Origin: Thermodesulforhabdaceae bacterium
GTDB taxonomy: Bacteria > Desulfobacterota > Syntrophobacteria > Syntrophobacterales > Thermodesulforhabdaceae
Length of the DNA: 64,000 nucleotides
Assembly: GCA_037482015.1 (NCBI GenBank)
Contig: JBBFKT010000007.1
Location: forward strand, 44,407-108,406
Direction of reading: 5' to 3'
Each line of letters starts with the position of its first letter. The stretch's first letter is position 1. The notes beneath the pieces are model-generated. The model saw only the letters and a program-made list of their open reading frames with translations, ran no database searches and had not been told where the DNA came from. Below are positions 1 to 10,206 of the stretch, one piece after another. Position numbers and translations under genes: made by a program.

Positions 1-90
1 TCTAACATTGTGCATCCTATCATTTCAACCTGATCATAAAAAGCTCTATTTAAATGGCACAAGTATTTTTGAATAGACCACCTTCTCTGG

Positions 91-120
91 TTGACAGCGC
101 AAAATCGTTTTTGGTTTATT
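91..120 (+). promoter_or_regulatory. Possible sigma70-type promoter for livKHMGF
   Basis: A perfect -35 hexamer TTGACA lies at 91-96. A weak -10 candidate, TTTATT, lies at 115-120 with an 18-base gap. It stands about 60 bases before the livK start. The -10 is poor, so this is a candidate only. Confidence 0.35.
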
Positions 121-178
121 AAGACGGTCTAAACGTAGGGGAATTTCTGTAAATAAAACCAAAAAAGGAGGAAAGGTT

Positions 179-1315
179 ATGGCACGACGGTGGTTTTACG
201 CTTTTGTTGCAATTCTAAGTGTTTTTTTGTTGTTTAAGCCGTCTTACAGCGCGGACAATATTAAAATAGGTCTCATGGCTCCAATGACTGGAAAGTGGGC
301 AAGCGAGGGACAGGAAATGAAGCAGGTGCTCGATCTTCTGGTTGAAGACATCAATTCCAAAGGTGGTATTAATGGAGCCAAGGTTGAGCTTATAACGGAA
401 GATGACGGTGGGGATCCTCGCACGGCAGCTCTTGCCGCTCAAAAACTCGTAACCCAAAAGGTAGTTGCAGTCATAGGAACTTACGGCTCATCAATAACAG
501 AGGCTTCCCAGGGTATTTTCAATGAAGCCAGGGTTATTCAGATTGCAAATGGTTCAACTGCTATAAGACTCACAGAAAAGAAACTCCCTTATTTCTTCAG
601 AACCTGCCCAAGAGATGATGAACAGGCAAAGGTGGCTGTCCAAACCATTAAAAAGATAGGTGCTAAAAATATAGCTATTCTTCATGACAACACCACCTAC
701 GCAAAGGGTCTAGCAGAGGAAGCAAAGGCTATTATTGAAAAGGAAGGTGGAAATATAAAGGTAGTATTTTTCGACGCCTTAACACCAGGAGAACAGGATT
801 ATACGGCAATTCTGACAAAGCTTAAAAGTGCAAATCCCGATATGGTTTTCTTTACCGGATACTACCCAGAAGCAGGATTGCTTCTCAAGCAGAAGAAAGA
901 AATGAAGTGGGATGTGCCCTTTATGGGAGGAGACGCTACAAATAACCCGGATCTTGTAAAAATAGCAGGAAAAGAAGCGGCGGCTGGGTTTTATTTCCTG
1001 AGCGCGCCTCTCCCAAAAGATCTTCCTGGTGGAGAAGCTAAAACGCTACTCAATGCTTTCAATCAAAAATATGGACATCTTCCAAACTCAATATATGCTG
1101 TCCTGGCTGGTGATGGTTTTAGAGTAATCGCAAAGGCGATTGAAGCAACAAAGTCAACCAATCCAGACACACTGGCAAATTACCTGCACAAAGAACTAAA
1201 AGACTTTCCAGGGTTCACCGGAACCATTGCCTTTGACGAAAAAGGCGATCGTGTTGGGGAAGTCTATCGTGTGTATAAGGTTGACGAAAACGGTCAATTT
1301 GTTTTACAGCCATAG
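179..1315 (+). CDS. livK: Branched-chain amino acid ABC transporter, periplasmic substrate-binding protein
   Basis: This 378-residue protein starts at an ATG with a strong AAGGAGG site about 7 bases upstream. Residues 1-24 form a typical signal peptide (charged start, hydrophobic core, cleavage near YSA). The mature part is a type 1 periplasmic-binding fold of the LivJ/LivK family; it begins with the usual IKIGLMAPMTG strand and carries the TEDDGGDP segment of the ligand lobe. It should capture leucine, isoleucine, valine or a related amino acid or amide in the periplasm and hand it to LivHM. The four other transporter genes follow on the same strand. Members of this family also bind urea, short amides or aromatic acids, so the substrate is not fixed by sequence alone. 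Confidence 0.93.
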   Translation: MARRWFYAFVAILSVFLLFKPSYSADNIKIGLMAPMTGKWASEGQEMKQVLDLLVEDINSKGGINGAKVELITEDDGGDPRTAALAAQKLVTQKVVAVIGTYGSSITEASQGIFNEARVIQIANGSTAIRLTEKKLPYFFRTCPRDDEQAKVAVQTIKKIGAKNIAILHDNTTYAKGLAEEAKAIIEKEGGNIKVVFFDALTPGEQDYTAILTKLKSANPDMVFFTGYYPEAGLLLKQKKEMKWDVPFMGGDATNNPDLVKIAGKEAAAGFYFLSAPLPKDLPGGEAKTLLNAFNQKYGHLPNSIYAVLAGDGFRVIAKAIEATKSTNPDTLANYLHKELKDFPGFTGTIAFDEKGDRVGEVYRVYKVDENGQFVLQP

Positions 1316-1331
1316 TGCTTTGTAAGATCCC

Positions 1332-1355
1332 GTAGGGCGAAAATTTTCGCCCTAC
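1332..1355. repeat. Perfect 24-bp palindrome between livK and livH
   Basis: GTAGGGCGAAAA is followed directly by its reverse complement, TTTTCGCCCTAC. It lies in the 73-base gap between the binding-protein gene and the first permease gene. It could act as an mRNA stem that keeps livK transcript levels above those of the permeases, a common arrangement. It belongs to the same palindrome family as the elements at 39712, 55033 and 55345. Confidence 0.75.
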
Positions 1356-1388
1356 CTAATCCTAAATAAAGGGGAATGCCAAAAAATA

Positions 1389-2294
1389 ATGGAAAATTTC
1401 CTCCAGCAGCTTTTGAACGGTCTATCTCTGGGCGGAATTTACGCGTTGATCGCTCTGGGCTATACCATGGTTTACGGCGTTCTGAAGTTAATTAACTTCG
1501 CTCATGGCGATCTCTTTACTATCGGATCCTACATCGGATTTACTCTTTTGGTCTCATTTGGTCTTGCTAATGTTGCGGGACCTATAGGCGCACTTATCGC
1601 GATTTGTGCAGTCGTCATGTTGTCAGTTGCTTTCCTGGGGGTTTGTCTGGAGCGAGCAGCTTACAGACCGCTCCGCCACTCCCCCAGACTTTCTGCTGTT
1701 GTTTCAGCCTTAGGAGCATCCATATTTCTTCAAAACGCTGTAATGCTCATATACGGAGCCAAATTCCACGTTTATCCTCAGGGGCTCATCGCAAGATCAA
1801 GCCTATCATTGTTTGGACTTTATTTGCCCCTTGTTAAAGTTTTTGTGCTCCTTGTCTCCCTGTTAGTTATGGCTTTACTTTACATCTTCATTCAAAAGAC
1901 CTTAACAGGTGCTGCCATCAGAGCTGTGGCTATAGATCATAGAGCTGCTCAACTGGTGGGAATAAACGTGGATCGAGTCGTAACACTGGTTTTTCTTATA
2001 GGTCCCGCGCTTGGAGGATTAGCCGGTTTAATGGTTGGGCTCCTCTACGGTCAAATTACATTCACCATGGGTTGGCTTTACGGACTCAAAGCCTTTACAG
2101 CAGCAATTCTCGGTGGAATTGGAAATATTCCTGGAGCAATGCTTGGAGGAATCATCCTGGGGATAATCGAATCCATGTCATCGGCTTATTTATCGGTAGC
2201 ATGGAAAGATGCTGTCACTTTCTTTGTGCTAATTCTCATACTCACCGTTAGACCAACGGGAATTCTCGGTGAACGAGTAGCGGAAAAGGTATGA
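1389..2294 (+). CDS. livH: Branched-chain amino acid ABC transporter permease LivH
   Basis: 301 residues, almost entirely hydrophobic, with about eight membrane segments. The start MENFLQQLLNGLSLGGIYAL and the motif LINFAHGDLFTIGSYIG are hallmarks of LivH-type permeases. It forms half of the inner-membrane channel of the importer. The stop overlaps the start of livM by four bases, so the two subunits are probably translationally coupled. The start is the first ATG of the frame and gives the usual family length. Confidence 0.95.
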   Translation: MENFLQQLLNGLSLGGIYALIALGYTMVYGVLKLINFAHGDLFTIGSYIGFTLLVSFGLANVAGPIGALIAICAVVMLSVAFLGVCLERAAYRPLRHSPRLSAVVSALGASIFLQNAVMLIYGAKFHVYPQGLIARSSLSLFGLYLPLVKVFVLLVSLLVMALLYIFIQKTLTGAAIRAVAIDHRAAQLVGINVDRVVTLVFLIGPALGGLAGLMVGLLYGQITFTMGWLYGLKAFTAAILGGIGNIPGAMLGGIILGIIESMSSAYLSVAWKDAVTFFVLILILTVRPTGILGERVAEKV

Positions 2295-3256
2295 AAAAAC
2301 TATCGATATCTGTTTCTCCACTATACATCGTTCTGGCGGCTGTTTTAGTTTTGCCACCATTCTTAGATCCCTACTGGGTCGATCTTTTTAACAATATAGG
2401 ACTTTACGCCACACTGGCGATAAGCCTTAATATCATCGTCGGGCATACAGGGTTATTTAATCTGGGTCATGCTGCTTTTTATGCCATCGGAGCCTATACG
2501 GCCGCAATAATTAATACCCACTACCATATTCCCATGTTGCCTATGATACCTCTTTCGGGCATAGCTGCAGGACTTTTTGCCTTCGTTGTTATGCGTCCTA
2601 TCATTCACCTTAGAGGAGACTACCTGTGTATAGTCACTATAGGGATTGGAGAAATTGTCAGAATAGCTCTTATTAATAACATCTTCGGCATAACGGGTGG
2701 AGCTAACGGAATATTTGGCATATCAAGACCCGAAATCTTTGGCTACGTTATAAGAACTCCCCACCAATTTTTTTACCTGATCTGGGCATTTCTGCTGATT
2801 ACTATTGTAGTTTTTAAGCGACTGGAACATTCAAGAGTTGGTAGAGCTTTAAATTGTGTCCGGGATGACGAAATTGCCGCTCAAAGTAGTGGCATCAACG
2901 TGGCATCCTATAAGCTCACAGCCTTTGTTATCGGGGCTATCTGGGCTGGCATGACCGGAAACATCTTTGCTTCAAAAATGACCATAATCTCCCCGGAATC
3001 TTTCAGTTTCTGGGAATCGGTTATTATGTTTGCCATTGTTATTCTGGGGGGAGCTGGAAGTATTGAAGGGGTTATAGTTGGATCCCTCCTGATAATCGGT
3101 CTTCCGGAAATCTTTCGTGGGCTTTCAACCTCAAGAATGCTTGTTTTTGGACTGGCGATGATTGTAATGATGATTTTAAGGCCCCGAGGACTCATCCCAC
3201 CGAAGCTAAGACGTTACAACCTGAATGGATTAATAAAACAGGACGCTTCCTCATGA
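2291..3256 (+). CDS. livM: Branched-chain amino acid ABC transporter permease LivM
   Basis: 321 residues with about ten membrane segments. The conserved LivM block around residues 45-75 ([20 protein letters not shown]) is clear. It also has the cytoplasmic EAA-like loop near [16 protein letters not shown] that contacts the ATPases. It pairs with LivH in the membrane. It overlaps both neighbours by four bases (ATGA junctions), showing a tightly coupled operon. Its length is normal and nothing is missing. Confidence 0.95.
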   Translation: MKKLSISVSPLYIVLAAVLVLPPFLDPYWVDLFNNIGLYATLAISLNIIVGHTGLFNLGHAAFYAIGAYTAAIINTHYHIPMLPMIPLSGIAAGLFAFVVMRPIIHLRGDYLCIVTIGIGEIVRIALINNIFGITGGANGIFGISRPEIFGYVIRTPHQFFYLIWAFLLITIVVFKRLEHSRVGRALNCVRDDEIAAQSSGINVASYKLTAFVIGAIWAGMTGNIFASKMTIISPESFSFWESVIMFAIVILGGAGSIEGVIVGSLLIIGLPEIFRGLSTSRMLVFGLAMIVMMILRPRGLIPPKLRRYNLNGLIKQDASS

Positions 3257-4023
3257 CGATTTTAACTGTCCAGCGTATAACAAAAACCTTCGGAGGTCTT
3301 GTAGCAGTAAATAATGTCTCCTTTGACATTGAAACAGGTTCTATAGTTGGGCTTATTGGTCCAAACGGAGCCGGCAAAACCACGGTTTTTAATATTATAA
3401 CCGGAATATACAAACCAGATAAAGGAGATGTCGTCTTTAACGGCCAGTCTCTCGTGGTTAAAAAATCTCACGAAATTGTCAAACTCGGTATAGCAAGAAC
3501 CTTTCAAACCATTCGCCTGTTTTCCCAGTTGAGTGTTTTAGAAAACGTGCTTGCCGGCTTTCACTGCCGAACAAAATCGTGGGTTTTTGGAGCCATACTG
3601 CGTCTGCCGAGACAACAAGAGGAAGAACGACAGAAAATAGAAGAAGCTTTCAAAATATTACAATTTGTCGGTATCGAGCAATACTACGATCTTCCGGCTG
3701 GAAGTCTTTCTTACGGCAACCAGAGGCTCCTGGAAATAGCCCGTGCTCTCGCCACATCACCACGCCTTCTCATCCTTGACGAGCCTGCAGGAGGAATGAA
3801 CGAGAAGGAAACTGCGGAATTGATAGAACTTATCCGTAAGATCCGCGATCATGGCATCACTATTCTTCTTATAGAACATGACATGAACGTTGTTATGGAC
3901 GTATGTGAAAAAGTAGTGGTTCTGGAATATGGTTCGAAAATCGCCGAAGGAACGCCCGAAGAGATCAGGAGCAATCCAAAAGTCATCGAAGCCTATCTGG
4001 GAACAGGCGACAACGGAGCCTAG
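3253..4023 (+). CDS. livG: Branched-chain amino acid ABC transporter ATPase LivG
   Basis: 256 residues. Walker A is GPNGAGKT near residue 36, Walker B is [12 protein letters not shown] near residue 175, and the switch histidine is in [11 protein letters not shown]. The signature is SYGNQ rather than SGGQ, which is normal for LivG proteins. The C-terminal end [18 protein letters not shown] is also typical. It powers the importer together with LivF at the inner face of the membrane. The start overlaps livM by four bases. Confidence 0.95.
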   Translation: MTILTVQRITKTFGGLVAVNNVSFDIETGSIVGLIGPNGAGKTTVFNIITGIYKPDKGDVVFNGQSLVVKKSHEIVKLGIARTFQTIRLFSQLSVLENVLAGFHCRTKSWVFGAILRLPRQQEEERQKIEEAFKILQFVGIEQYYDLPAGSLSYGNQRLLEIARALATSPRLLILDEPAGGMNEKETAELIELIRKIRDHGITILLIEHDMNVVMDVCEKVVVLEYGSKIAEGTPEEIRSNPKVIEAYLGTGDNGA

Positions 4024-4026
4024 AAA

Positions 4027-4734
4027 ATGCTGCTAAAAATAGAAGAGCTGGTGGTCAAATACGGGCATATTGAAGCGCTTCACGGTATTGACCTTTACGT
4101 TGAAGAAGGCGAAATAGTGGCAATTCTTGGAGCCAACGGAGCAGGAAAGTCAACAACTCTTCTTACCATAAGCGGTCTTTTACGTCCGGCGAAGGGATCT
4201 ATCTTCTTCAAAGACATCCCGATTCATAAGCTTCCAGCCCACGACATTGTTCGGCTTGGCATTGCTCAGGTTCCCGAAGGAAGACGAATCTTCGGAACGC
4301 TTACCGTGCGAGAAAACCTGTTACTCGGAGCTATCACCCAGAAAAACAAATCAAAAATTACCGATATGGAACAGCGTATTTACAAACTGTTTCCCATTCT
4401 CGAAGAGCGTCGCTCCCAGCTTGCAGGCACTCTAAGCGGTGGTGAACAACAGATGCTGGCTATTGGTAGAGCTCTTATGAGTAACCCAAAACTGCTTCTT
4501 CTGGATGAACCAAGTCTTGGTCTTGCTCCTCTCCTGGTAAAAAGTATATTCCAAACCATAAAGGAGATAAACCAGGAGGGTGTAACGGTGCTTCTTGTTG
4601 AACAGAACGCTCGAGCGGCTCTAACTATTGCTCACCGAGGCTACATCATGGAAACGGGCCGCATTGTGCTCACCGACGGTGCGAAAGCTCTGTTAGCTAA
4701 TCCCGATGTAAAAAGAGCTTACCTGGGAGGCTAG
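4027..4734 (+). CDS. livF: Branched-chain amino acid ABC transporter ATPase LivF
   Basis: 235 residues. Walker A is GANGAGKST, the signature is LSGGEQQMLAIGRAL, Walker B is LLLLDEPSLGLAP, and the switch histidine position reads VEQNARAAL as usual for LivF. It lies three bases after livG and is the last gene of the operon. The stop is only six bases from the stop of the convergent exporter operon, and I see no clear terminator hairpin between them, so read-through in both directions is possible. Confidence 0.95.
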   Translation: MLLKIEELVVKYGHIEALHGIDLYVEEGEIVAILGANGAGKSTTLLTISGLLRPAKGSIFFKDIPIHKLPAHDIVRLGIAQVPEGRRIFGTLTVRENLLLGAITQKNKSKITDMEQRIYKLFPILEERRSQLAGTLSGGEQQMLAIGRALMSNPKLLLLDEPSLGLAPLLVKSIFQTIKEINQEGVTVLLVEQNARAALTIAHRGYIMETGRIVLTDGAKALLANPDVKRAYLGG

Positions 4735-4740
4735 GTTTTC

Positions 4741-5892
4741 TTACCTAAACTGACGTCTAAACCTGTAAGCTCCAAAAACGAAAGATATGGATCCAAGCAA
4801 AGAAAGTCCTAAAAAGGAATCCCACAAGGCACCAAAACCTGCGCCTCTAAGCAAAATCCCGTAGCTCATTTCAATGAAGTAATAAAGCGGTGATAGATGA
4901 ATTGCTCTACGGAGCCATACCGGCATGGCTTCCGGTGGAGTCCACGCACCCGAAAGCAACACCACGGGCATAGCAACTACAAGAACTAACATCGCCACTT
5001 GAGCCAGATTTCTGGTAAAGGTTGATATAAAAAGCCCCATTCCGGAAACTGCCACAGTGTAAAGAGCTACAGTTAGAAAGAAAAAACCGAGGTTGCCCTT
5101 AACGGGTATGCCAAAAACGCCTTTTATGACTCCAAAAAGAGAAAAGGCTGTGCCGACAATAACAACAAGAGTCATTGAAACAACCTTTGGAATCATGATC
5201 TGAGCCGGAGTAAGCGGGGATACAAGAAGCTGTTCAATGGTGCCTCGTTCTTTCTCCCGCACCGCTGCAGCAGCAGGAAGCATAAGACCAAGGATGGTAA
5301 TTACGGTAAGAAGTTCCGAAATAGGCAAAAACCAGAAGTCTTCCTGATTCGGGTTATACCAGACTCTAACACGCACATCCACTCGTGGAACAGTTTCCAG
5401 TTTATCAGGATGAAACTTTATTCTCTCCAGCGCTCTATCCAGCCCATATTCACCAATAATCCGACCGGCATAATTTGAAGCGAGAGTTCCAATTACGGTA
5501 TTGCTTCCATCCACCATCACCTGAACATCTACAGTCCTTCCAGATCTTAAATCCCGCATGAAGTTTTCTGGAATGTCGAGCAAAACTATCGCCTCATTTC
5601 GATCGAGCATCCATATGCCTTCTCGCTCATCGAAAACTTCACCACCAAGCTTAAAATAGGGATATCGGAAGTTAGCAATGAGTTCCCGTGATACTTCACT
5701 GTGGTCTGCATCACGCACAATAAGAGTAGCTCTGTGAAGTTCAAGATGAACATTACCACTGAGCCAAATATCAAGAGTGAACATGTAAACTATAGCAATA
5801 ATCAAAAAACCATCTCGAGAAAGCTGGAGCAATTCCTTAAGCGTAAGTGACCATAGCCTTATCCACCAGAGCTTAAATTCTTCACCTAACAT
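4741..5892 (-). CDS. ABC-2 type exporter permease (YbhR/YbhS-like), second subunit
   Basis: 383 residues. One membrane helix lies near the N terminus (about residues 25-45). A periplasmic domain of roughly 130 residues follows, then about five membrane helices after residue 190. The motif AAVREKERGTIEQLLVSPL before the helices is diagnostic of the ABC2_membrane_3 family. It pairs with the upstream permease (19-base gap) and the fused ATPase to export a hydrophobic compound, drug or membrane-lipid precursor; the substrate cannot be told from sequence. It is the last gene of a four-gene reverse-strand operon. Confidence 0.88.
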   Translation of the reverse strand: MLGEEFKLWWIRLWSLTLKELLQLSRDGFLIIAIVYMFTLDIWLSGNVHLELHRATLIVRDADHSEVSRELIANFRYPYFKLGGEVFDEREGIWMLDRNEAIVLLDIPENFMRDLRSGRTVDVQVMVDGSNTVIGTLASNYAGRIIGEYGLDRALERIKFHPDKLETVPRVDVRVRVWYNPNQEDFWFLPISELLTVITILGLMLPAAAAVREKERGTIEQLLVSPLTPAQIMIPKVVSMTLVVIVGTAFSLFGVIKGVFGIPVKGNLGFFFLTVALYTVAVSGMGLFISTFTRNLAQVAMLVLVVAMPVVLLSGAWTPPEAMPVWLRRAIHLSPLYYFIEMSYGILLRGAGFGALWDSFLGLSLLGSISFVFGAYRFRRQFR

Positions 5893-5911
5893 ATATAGCT
5901 TAATCCCCGTT

Positions 5912-7066
5912 TTACGATTTAGGTCGCTTAGAAAAAAGCATAAAACTTATCGCCCACAAAATAGCGGCATAAATTGCCAGAGCAACCACTTTTCCCCACA
6001 GTTCCTTTATGCCTACACCTTTGAGGAAGCTACCGAGGGCAATATCGGTAAAATACATTGCCGGGAAAAGATGAGCTTGAAACTGCCCCATTGGCTCCAT
6101 TGAAGAAATAGGAATAAGAAGCCCTGAATACAACACGGCCGGAACAACAGTTAAAACTACAGTTATCATCATTGCGGCAACTTGAGTTCGAACCATGACA
6201 GAAACCAGAAGTCCGATACCAGTTGTGCATACGACATACACAACGGATGCGAAGAAAAAGAAAATCGGATCACCTTTAAAGGGTGCACCAAAGAGAAAAA
6301 CCGACAAAGCCCACAGTATGAGACTGTTTATAGTGGAGATAATTACATAGGGCGTAAGTTTTCCCAGAAGAAATTCGGTCCGAGTTACGGTTGAACAATA
6401 GATGTTATAAATAGACCCGCTTTCCTTTTCTCTCACAATACCCATTGCGGTTAAAAAAGGTGGAGAAACCATTAGCACAAACATAATCATAACGGCGGCA
6501 ACAGACCATGTGCTACGAAGTTCCTGATTATAAAGGTAGCGAAGTTGTATATTTACAGGCTGAGCCAGCTTCTCTGCCTGATCCGGAGGAATTCCCACAT
6601 GCTTTGAAAAATAGTCCGTAAGAAGCTCTCCGTTGAAAGCTGTATTCATAGCCAGCACATATCCCTTGCTGGTAGTAGCCCTGAAGGGAAAGACACCGTC
6701 TATTAAACTTTGAACCGTTACGGACCGCCCCGCTCTTAAATCTCGTTCAAAATTGGGTGGAATAATTAAAGCAAAACGAATTTGGCTTCTTTCAAAAAGG
6801 GATCTAAGCTTCTGTTCATGTTCTACTTCGCCCTTAAAATTGAAATACCGTGATCCTATAAACCTGTAAGCATAATCACGGCTTAAAGGCGTTTTATCGT
6901 AATCTACCACGCAAAAAGGGATGTTTTCCACATCAAGAATCAAGCCGTAACCGAAAACAAGAAGCATCACAGTGGGAACAACAAAGGCAAGAGCAAGAAA
7001 AAACCGGTCACGAACGATTTCTCTCCATTCTTTATGAGCTATAGCTAAGATGCGTTCAATGTTCAC
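5912..7066 (-). CDS. ABC-2 type exporter permease (YbhS-like), first subunit
   Basis: 384 residues from a GTG start at 7066, chosen because GAGGT stands a few bases upstream and the protein then begins VNIERILAIAHKEWREIVRD, the normal start of this family. An ATG nine codons upstream is possible but lacks a good site. It has one N-terminal helix, a periplasmic domain, and five C-terminal helices preceded by MGIVREKESGSIYNIYCS. It is a paralogue of the next gene, so the channel is probably a heterodimer. Confidence 0.87.
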   Translation of the reverse strand: MNIERILAIAHKEWREIVRDRFFLALAFVVPTVMLLVFGYGLILDVENIPFCVVDYDKTPLSRDYAYRFIGSRYFNFKGEVEHEQKLRSLFERSQIRFALIIPPNFERDLRAGRSVTVQSLIDGVFPFRATTSKGYVLAMNTAFNGELLTDYFSKHVGIPPDQAEKLAQPVNIQLRYLYNQELRSTWSVAAVMIMFVLMVSPPFLTAMGIVREKESGSIYNIYCSTVTRTEFLLGKLTPYVIISTINSLILWALSVFLFGAPFKGDPIFFFFASVVYVVCTTGIGLLVSVMVRTQVAAMMITVVLTVVPAVLYSGLLIPISSMEPMGQFQAHLFPAMYFTDIALGSFLKGVGIKELWGKVVALAIYAAILWAISFMLFSKRPKS

Positions 7067-7114
7067 AGTGCTACCTCTTCTGACATAGCACAACCGGCAT
7101 AAAGCAAATTTTTG

Positions 7115-9100
7115 TTAGTTACCACGTTCAAGTTCGGTAATTCTAAATACAAAAACATCCTCAAGAGTTGGAGTTTGCAGAGTAACACTGATAGGTCCAA
7201 AATCATTACACAGTTTCTTTATGCGCTCCATCTCCCGCTCTACATCTCTAGCAAACAGATGGATTCGATCCCCAAAAATTGTAGATTTGGGATAAAACGG
7301 GCGAAGAATTTTTATGGTTTTACCGGGATCACGGGAATAAACAACAAGAAGCTCTCCTTCTCGCCTTCTCAGTTCATCTTTAAGAGCCGCCGGTGAATCA
7401 TTAGCTACAATTCTCCCGGCATGCATCAAAGCTAATCGGTCGCAATGCTCTGCTTCGCTCATATAATGAGTTGTAATGAGCACAGCCACACCTTCGATGC
7501 GAGCAAGATAAGTCAGAATATCCCAAAAGCGACGCCTTCCAAGAGGATCAACGCCAGAGGTTGGTTCATCTAAAAAGAGAATTTTCGGAGAATGAACTAT
7601 GGCGCAGGCAAGAGCAAGCCTCTGGCGAATGCCCATAGGAAGCTTACCCGCAAGATCGCGTTCATATTCCCTAAGACCTGTAAGTTCAATAACTTCAGGA
7701 ATGCGATTCTTTGCCTTCTGCCCCGTAACACCGTAAATACCAGAAAACAAGCGTATATTCTCAGCAACTGTGAGGTCCTGATAAAGGGAAAAGGACTGGG
7801 AGACGTAACCGATCCGTTCTTTAATAGCTTTACCAGCTCGACGCATGTCAGCTCCAGCAACCTTTCCTTCGCCTGCGGTGGGAGGAAGAATGCCTGTCAG
7901 CATCTTTATAAGAGTGGTTTTGCCAGCTCCATTGGCACCAAGCAATCCGAAAATTTCTCCTTGATGAACAGCAAAGCTCGCTTTATCAACAGCGCGGAAA
8001 GTTCCAAAATCCTTTGTGAGTTCTCTGGCTTCAATAACAGCTTCTTTATGCAGCGTCCCCGTCTCGCCAAATCTATTAAAAGAATTTTTAACCGTCTGAG
8101 CATTACTGCCTGCCATCTTATCATCAAAAGACTTATCGTTTCGGTCTGCCTGTTCCAGCCTTAGCATAGATACAAAAACATCTTCGAGAGTGGGATCGGT
8201 TTCTTCCACGCTATCAATCTTCATACCTTCCAGCGCTTTTATTACCTGCTCTCGAGGATCAACACCGTCTTTTGCTTTATCAATAAAGATTCTAAGGCGA
8301 TCTCCAACGCTATCCACCTGAGGAAAAAGAGGACGCAATCTGTCGAGAGCTTCCATCTGATCCAGAGTAACTACCTCGACAACCTTTCCCGGAGCAAATG
8401 AAAGCACAGTCTCTGGATCACCACTTCCGAGTATCCGTCCTCCATACATAAACGCCAGTCTTTGAAATCTCTCGGCTTCATCAAGATAAGCCGTAGAAAC
8501 AACTGCTGTAATGCCACGAATATATACAAGTTCGGAAAGGATTTCCCAGAAGTCGCGACGTGATACAGGATCGACTCCAGTAGTGGGTTCATCAAGAATT
8601 ATAAGGTCGGGTTCGTGGATAAGGGTGCAGATGAGCCCAAGTTTTTGCTTCATGCCTCCAGAAAGATATTTCATAGGGCGGTCTGTAAAACGATCAAGCC
8701 TGGTCATAGCAAGAAGTTTTTTCTTACGATCAGCAAGTTCCTGCCCTTTTACGCCTCTAACTCTTGCGAAAAAGTCAATATTTTCTTCCACCGAAAGTTC
8801 GGCATAAAGATTCAATCCCAGTCCCTGCGGCATAAAACCAATGCGATGCTTGATCAGTTCTGCAGAAGCTTCCGAATTCACAGGCACATCAAAAACTCTA
8901 ATAATGCCTTCGTCATAGGAAAGCACGCCCGCTATGGCTTTCATAAGAGTGCTCTTCCCTGCCCCGTCAGGACCAATCAATCCAAAAATCTCACCCTTGT
9001 GCACCTCAAGGCTCACATTCTCAACAGCCCTGTAACGGCGGTATCTTTTGCTAACTCCGTCAACTTTAACAACAACAGAGTTATTCAGTGAGGTTACCAT
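7115..9100 (-). CDS. Fused double ABC ATPase of a YbhF-type exporter
   Basis: 661 residues made of two ABC ATPase domains in one chain (about 1-310 and 345-661). Walker A sites are GPDGAGKST and GANGAGKTT. Walker B sites are LIILDEPTTGVD and ILFLDEPTSGVD. The first signature, YLSGGMKQK, is standard. The second reads LPMGIRQRL and lacks the SGG core, so the second composite site may be impaired. Each half ends in the DUF4162-like tail (PTLEDVF). The fused arrangement matches YbhF. The gene overlaps the end of the HlyD gene by seven bases and drives the two permeases downstream. Confidence 0.92.
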   Translation of the reverse strand: MVTSLNNSVVVKVDGVSKRYRRYRAVENVSLEVHKGEIFGLIGPDGAGKSTLMKAIAGVLSYDEGIIRVFDVPVNSEASAELIKHRIGFMPQGLGLNLYAELSVEENIDFFARVRGVKGQELADRKKKLLAMTRLDRFTDRPMKYLSGGMKQKLGLICTLIHEPDLIILDEPTTGVDPVSRRDFWEILSELVYIRGITAVVSTAYLDEAERFQRLAFMYGGRILGSGDPETVLSFAPGKVVEVVTLDQMEALDRLRPLFPQVDSVGDRLRIFIDKAKDGVDPREQVIKALEGMKIDSVEETDPTLEDVFVSMLRLEQADRNDKSFDDKMAGSNAQTVKNSFNRFGETGTLHKEAVIEARELTKDFGTFRAVDKASFAVHQGEIFGLLGANGAGKTTLIKMLTGILPPTAGEGKVAGADMRRAGKAIKERIGYVSQSFSLYQDLTVAENIRLFSGIYGVTGQKAKNRIPEVIELTGLREYERDLAGKLPMGIRQRLALACAIVHSPKILFLDEPTSGVDPLGRRRFWDILTYLARIEGVAVLITTHYMSEAEHCDRLALMHAGRIVANDSPAALKDELRRREGELLVVYSRDPGKTIKILRPFYPKSTIFGDRIHLFARDVEREMERIKKLCNDFGPISVTLQTPTLEDVFVFRITELERGN

Positions 9101-10206
9101 CGCGGTTTTGCCCAGGGTGCGTCATCCTTCCATTTAATAACTGCATCGGCAGGAAGGCCAGGTGTAAGACAATGATTGGGGTTTTCATCCAGATAAAGCC
9201 TCACGGCAAAGACGAGTTTTACGCGCTCATCAGGCGTCTGAACCTCTTTAGGGGTAAACTGAGCCCGAGACGCAATATAACGGACTGTAGCTGTAAAAAA
9301 GGTATCGGGAAAAGCATCAGTGTAAATCCGAGCAGGCAATCCAAGGCGGACTTTACCAATATCTTTTTCAGGAACATAAACCTGCAAATACAGTCGATCC
9401 AGATTTACTATGTCAAAAATAGGTGCTCCAGCAGTTATCACTTCGCCTACATCAACCATACGTGTGGTGACAACTCCCGACGTGGGCGCTCGGATAGTCA
9501 TATCATTCAGAGTTGCTTCGGCTTCCCGAAGAGATGCTTTTGCTTGAGCCAACTGAGCAGAAAGAGCCTCTATTTCAGCTTCTTTTGCTTTAATCCTATC
9601 GTGGCCAAGCATAGCTTGAGCTAGTTGTTTTTCAGCGGCTTTCACAGCTTCTTCGGCGGATCGCAGTTGATTTATAGCAACTCGACGGGCAAGATCAGCC
9701 TGTTCGTATTTGCGTTTATCAATTGCTCCCGCATTAAAAAGTCGTTCCAATCTCTCGGCATCTCGTTCAGCCTGTTCGCTCTGGCTTTGAGCAGATGAGC
9801 GATTAGCTTTAGCCTGAGCTAAAGCAGCTCGAGCAGTTTCGATGGCTAGAGGCACGTCCTTTTTAAGAACGTCCAGAGCAAGACGAGCAGTCTTCAGTTG
9901 AGCTTCCAGAGTCAAAACAGCTTCCCTGGCCTGATCTACTTTTGCCGAAATTTGAGCATCATCCAGCCTGGCAACAACCTGACCTTCTTTAACAGAATCG
10001 CCTTCCCGGACAAGAAGTTCTATCACTTTACCAGGGACTTTGCTTGAAACTGTAAATCGATCGCCTTCTATGCGCCCGTTTGCCTGAATAAGCCCTTCAG
10101 GAAGGTCAAAACGGTTAAAACGAACAAACCACAAAATCACAGCAACCAAAACCGCAGCTGCGACAATCGATATTACCAGCGAAGCTTTAGAAATGCGCGT
10201 CCCCAT
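9094..10206 (-). CDS. HlyD-family membrane fusion (periplasmic adaptor) protein
   Basis: 370 residues from ATG at 10206, which has AGGAGG eight bases upstream; the longer frame to 10257 has no such site. An N-terminal membrane anchor (about residues 8-27) is followed by a lipoyl half-domain (GKVIELLVREGDSVKEGQ), a long Ala/Glu/Gln-rich coiled-coil hairpin of about 130 residues, the second lipoyl half (MTIRAPTSGVVTTRMVDVGE) and a beta-barrel part. It should link the inner-membrane ABC-2 exporter to an outer-membrane factor. It is the first gene of the operon; no TetR-type regulator is encoded beside it. Confidence 0.9.
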   Translation of the reverse strand: MGTRISKASLVISIVAAAVLVAVILWFVRFNRFDLPEGLIQANGRIEGDRFTVSSKVPGKVIELLVREGDSVKEGQVVARLDDAQISAKVDQAREAVLTLEAQLKTARLALDVLKKDVPLAIETARAALAQAKANRSSAQSQSEQAERDAERLERLFNAGAIDKRKYEQADLARRVAINQLRSAEEAVKAAEKQLAQAMLGHDRIKAKEAEIEALSAQLAQAKASLREAEATLNDMTIRAPTSGVVTTRMVDVGEVITAGAPIFDIVNLDRLYLQVYVPEKDIGKVRLGLPARIYTDAFPDTFFTATVRYIASRAQFTPKEVQTPDERVKLVFAVRLYLDENPNHCLTPGLPADAVIKWKDDAPWAKPRW

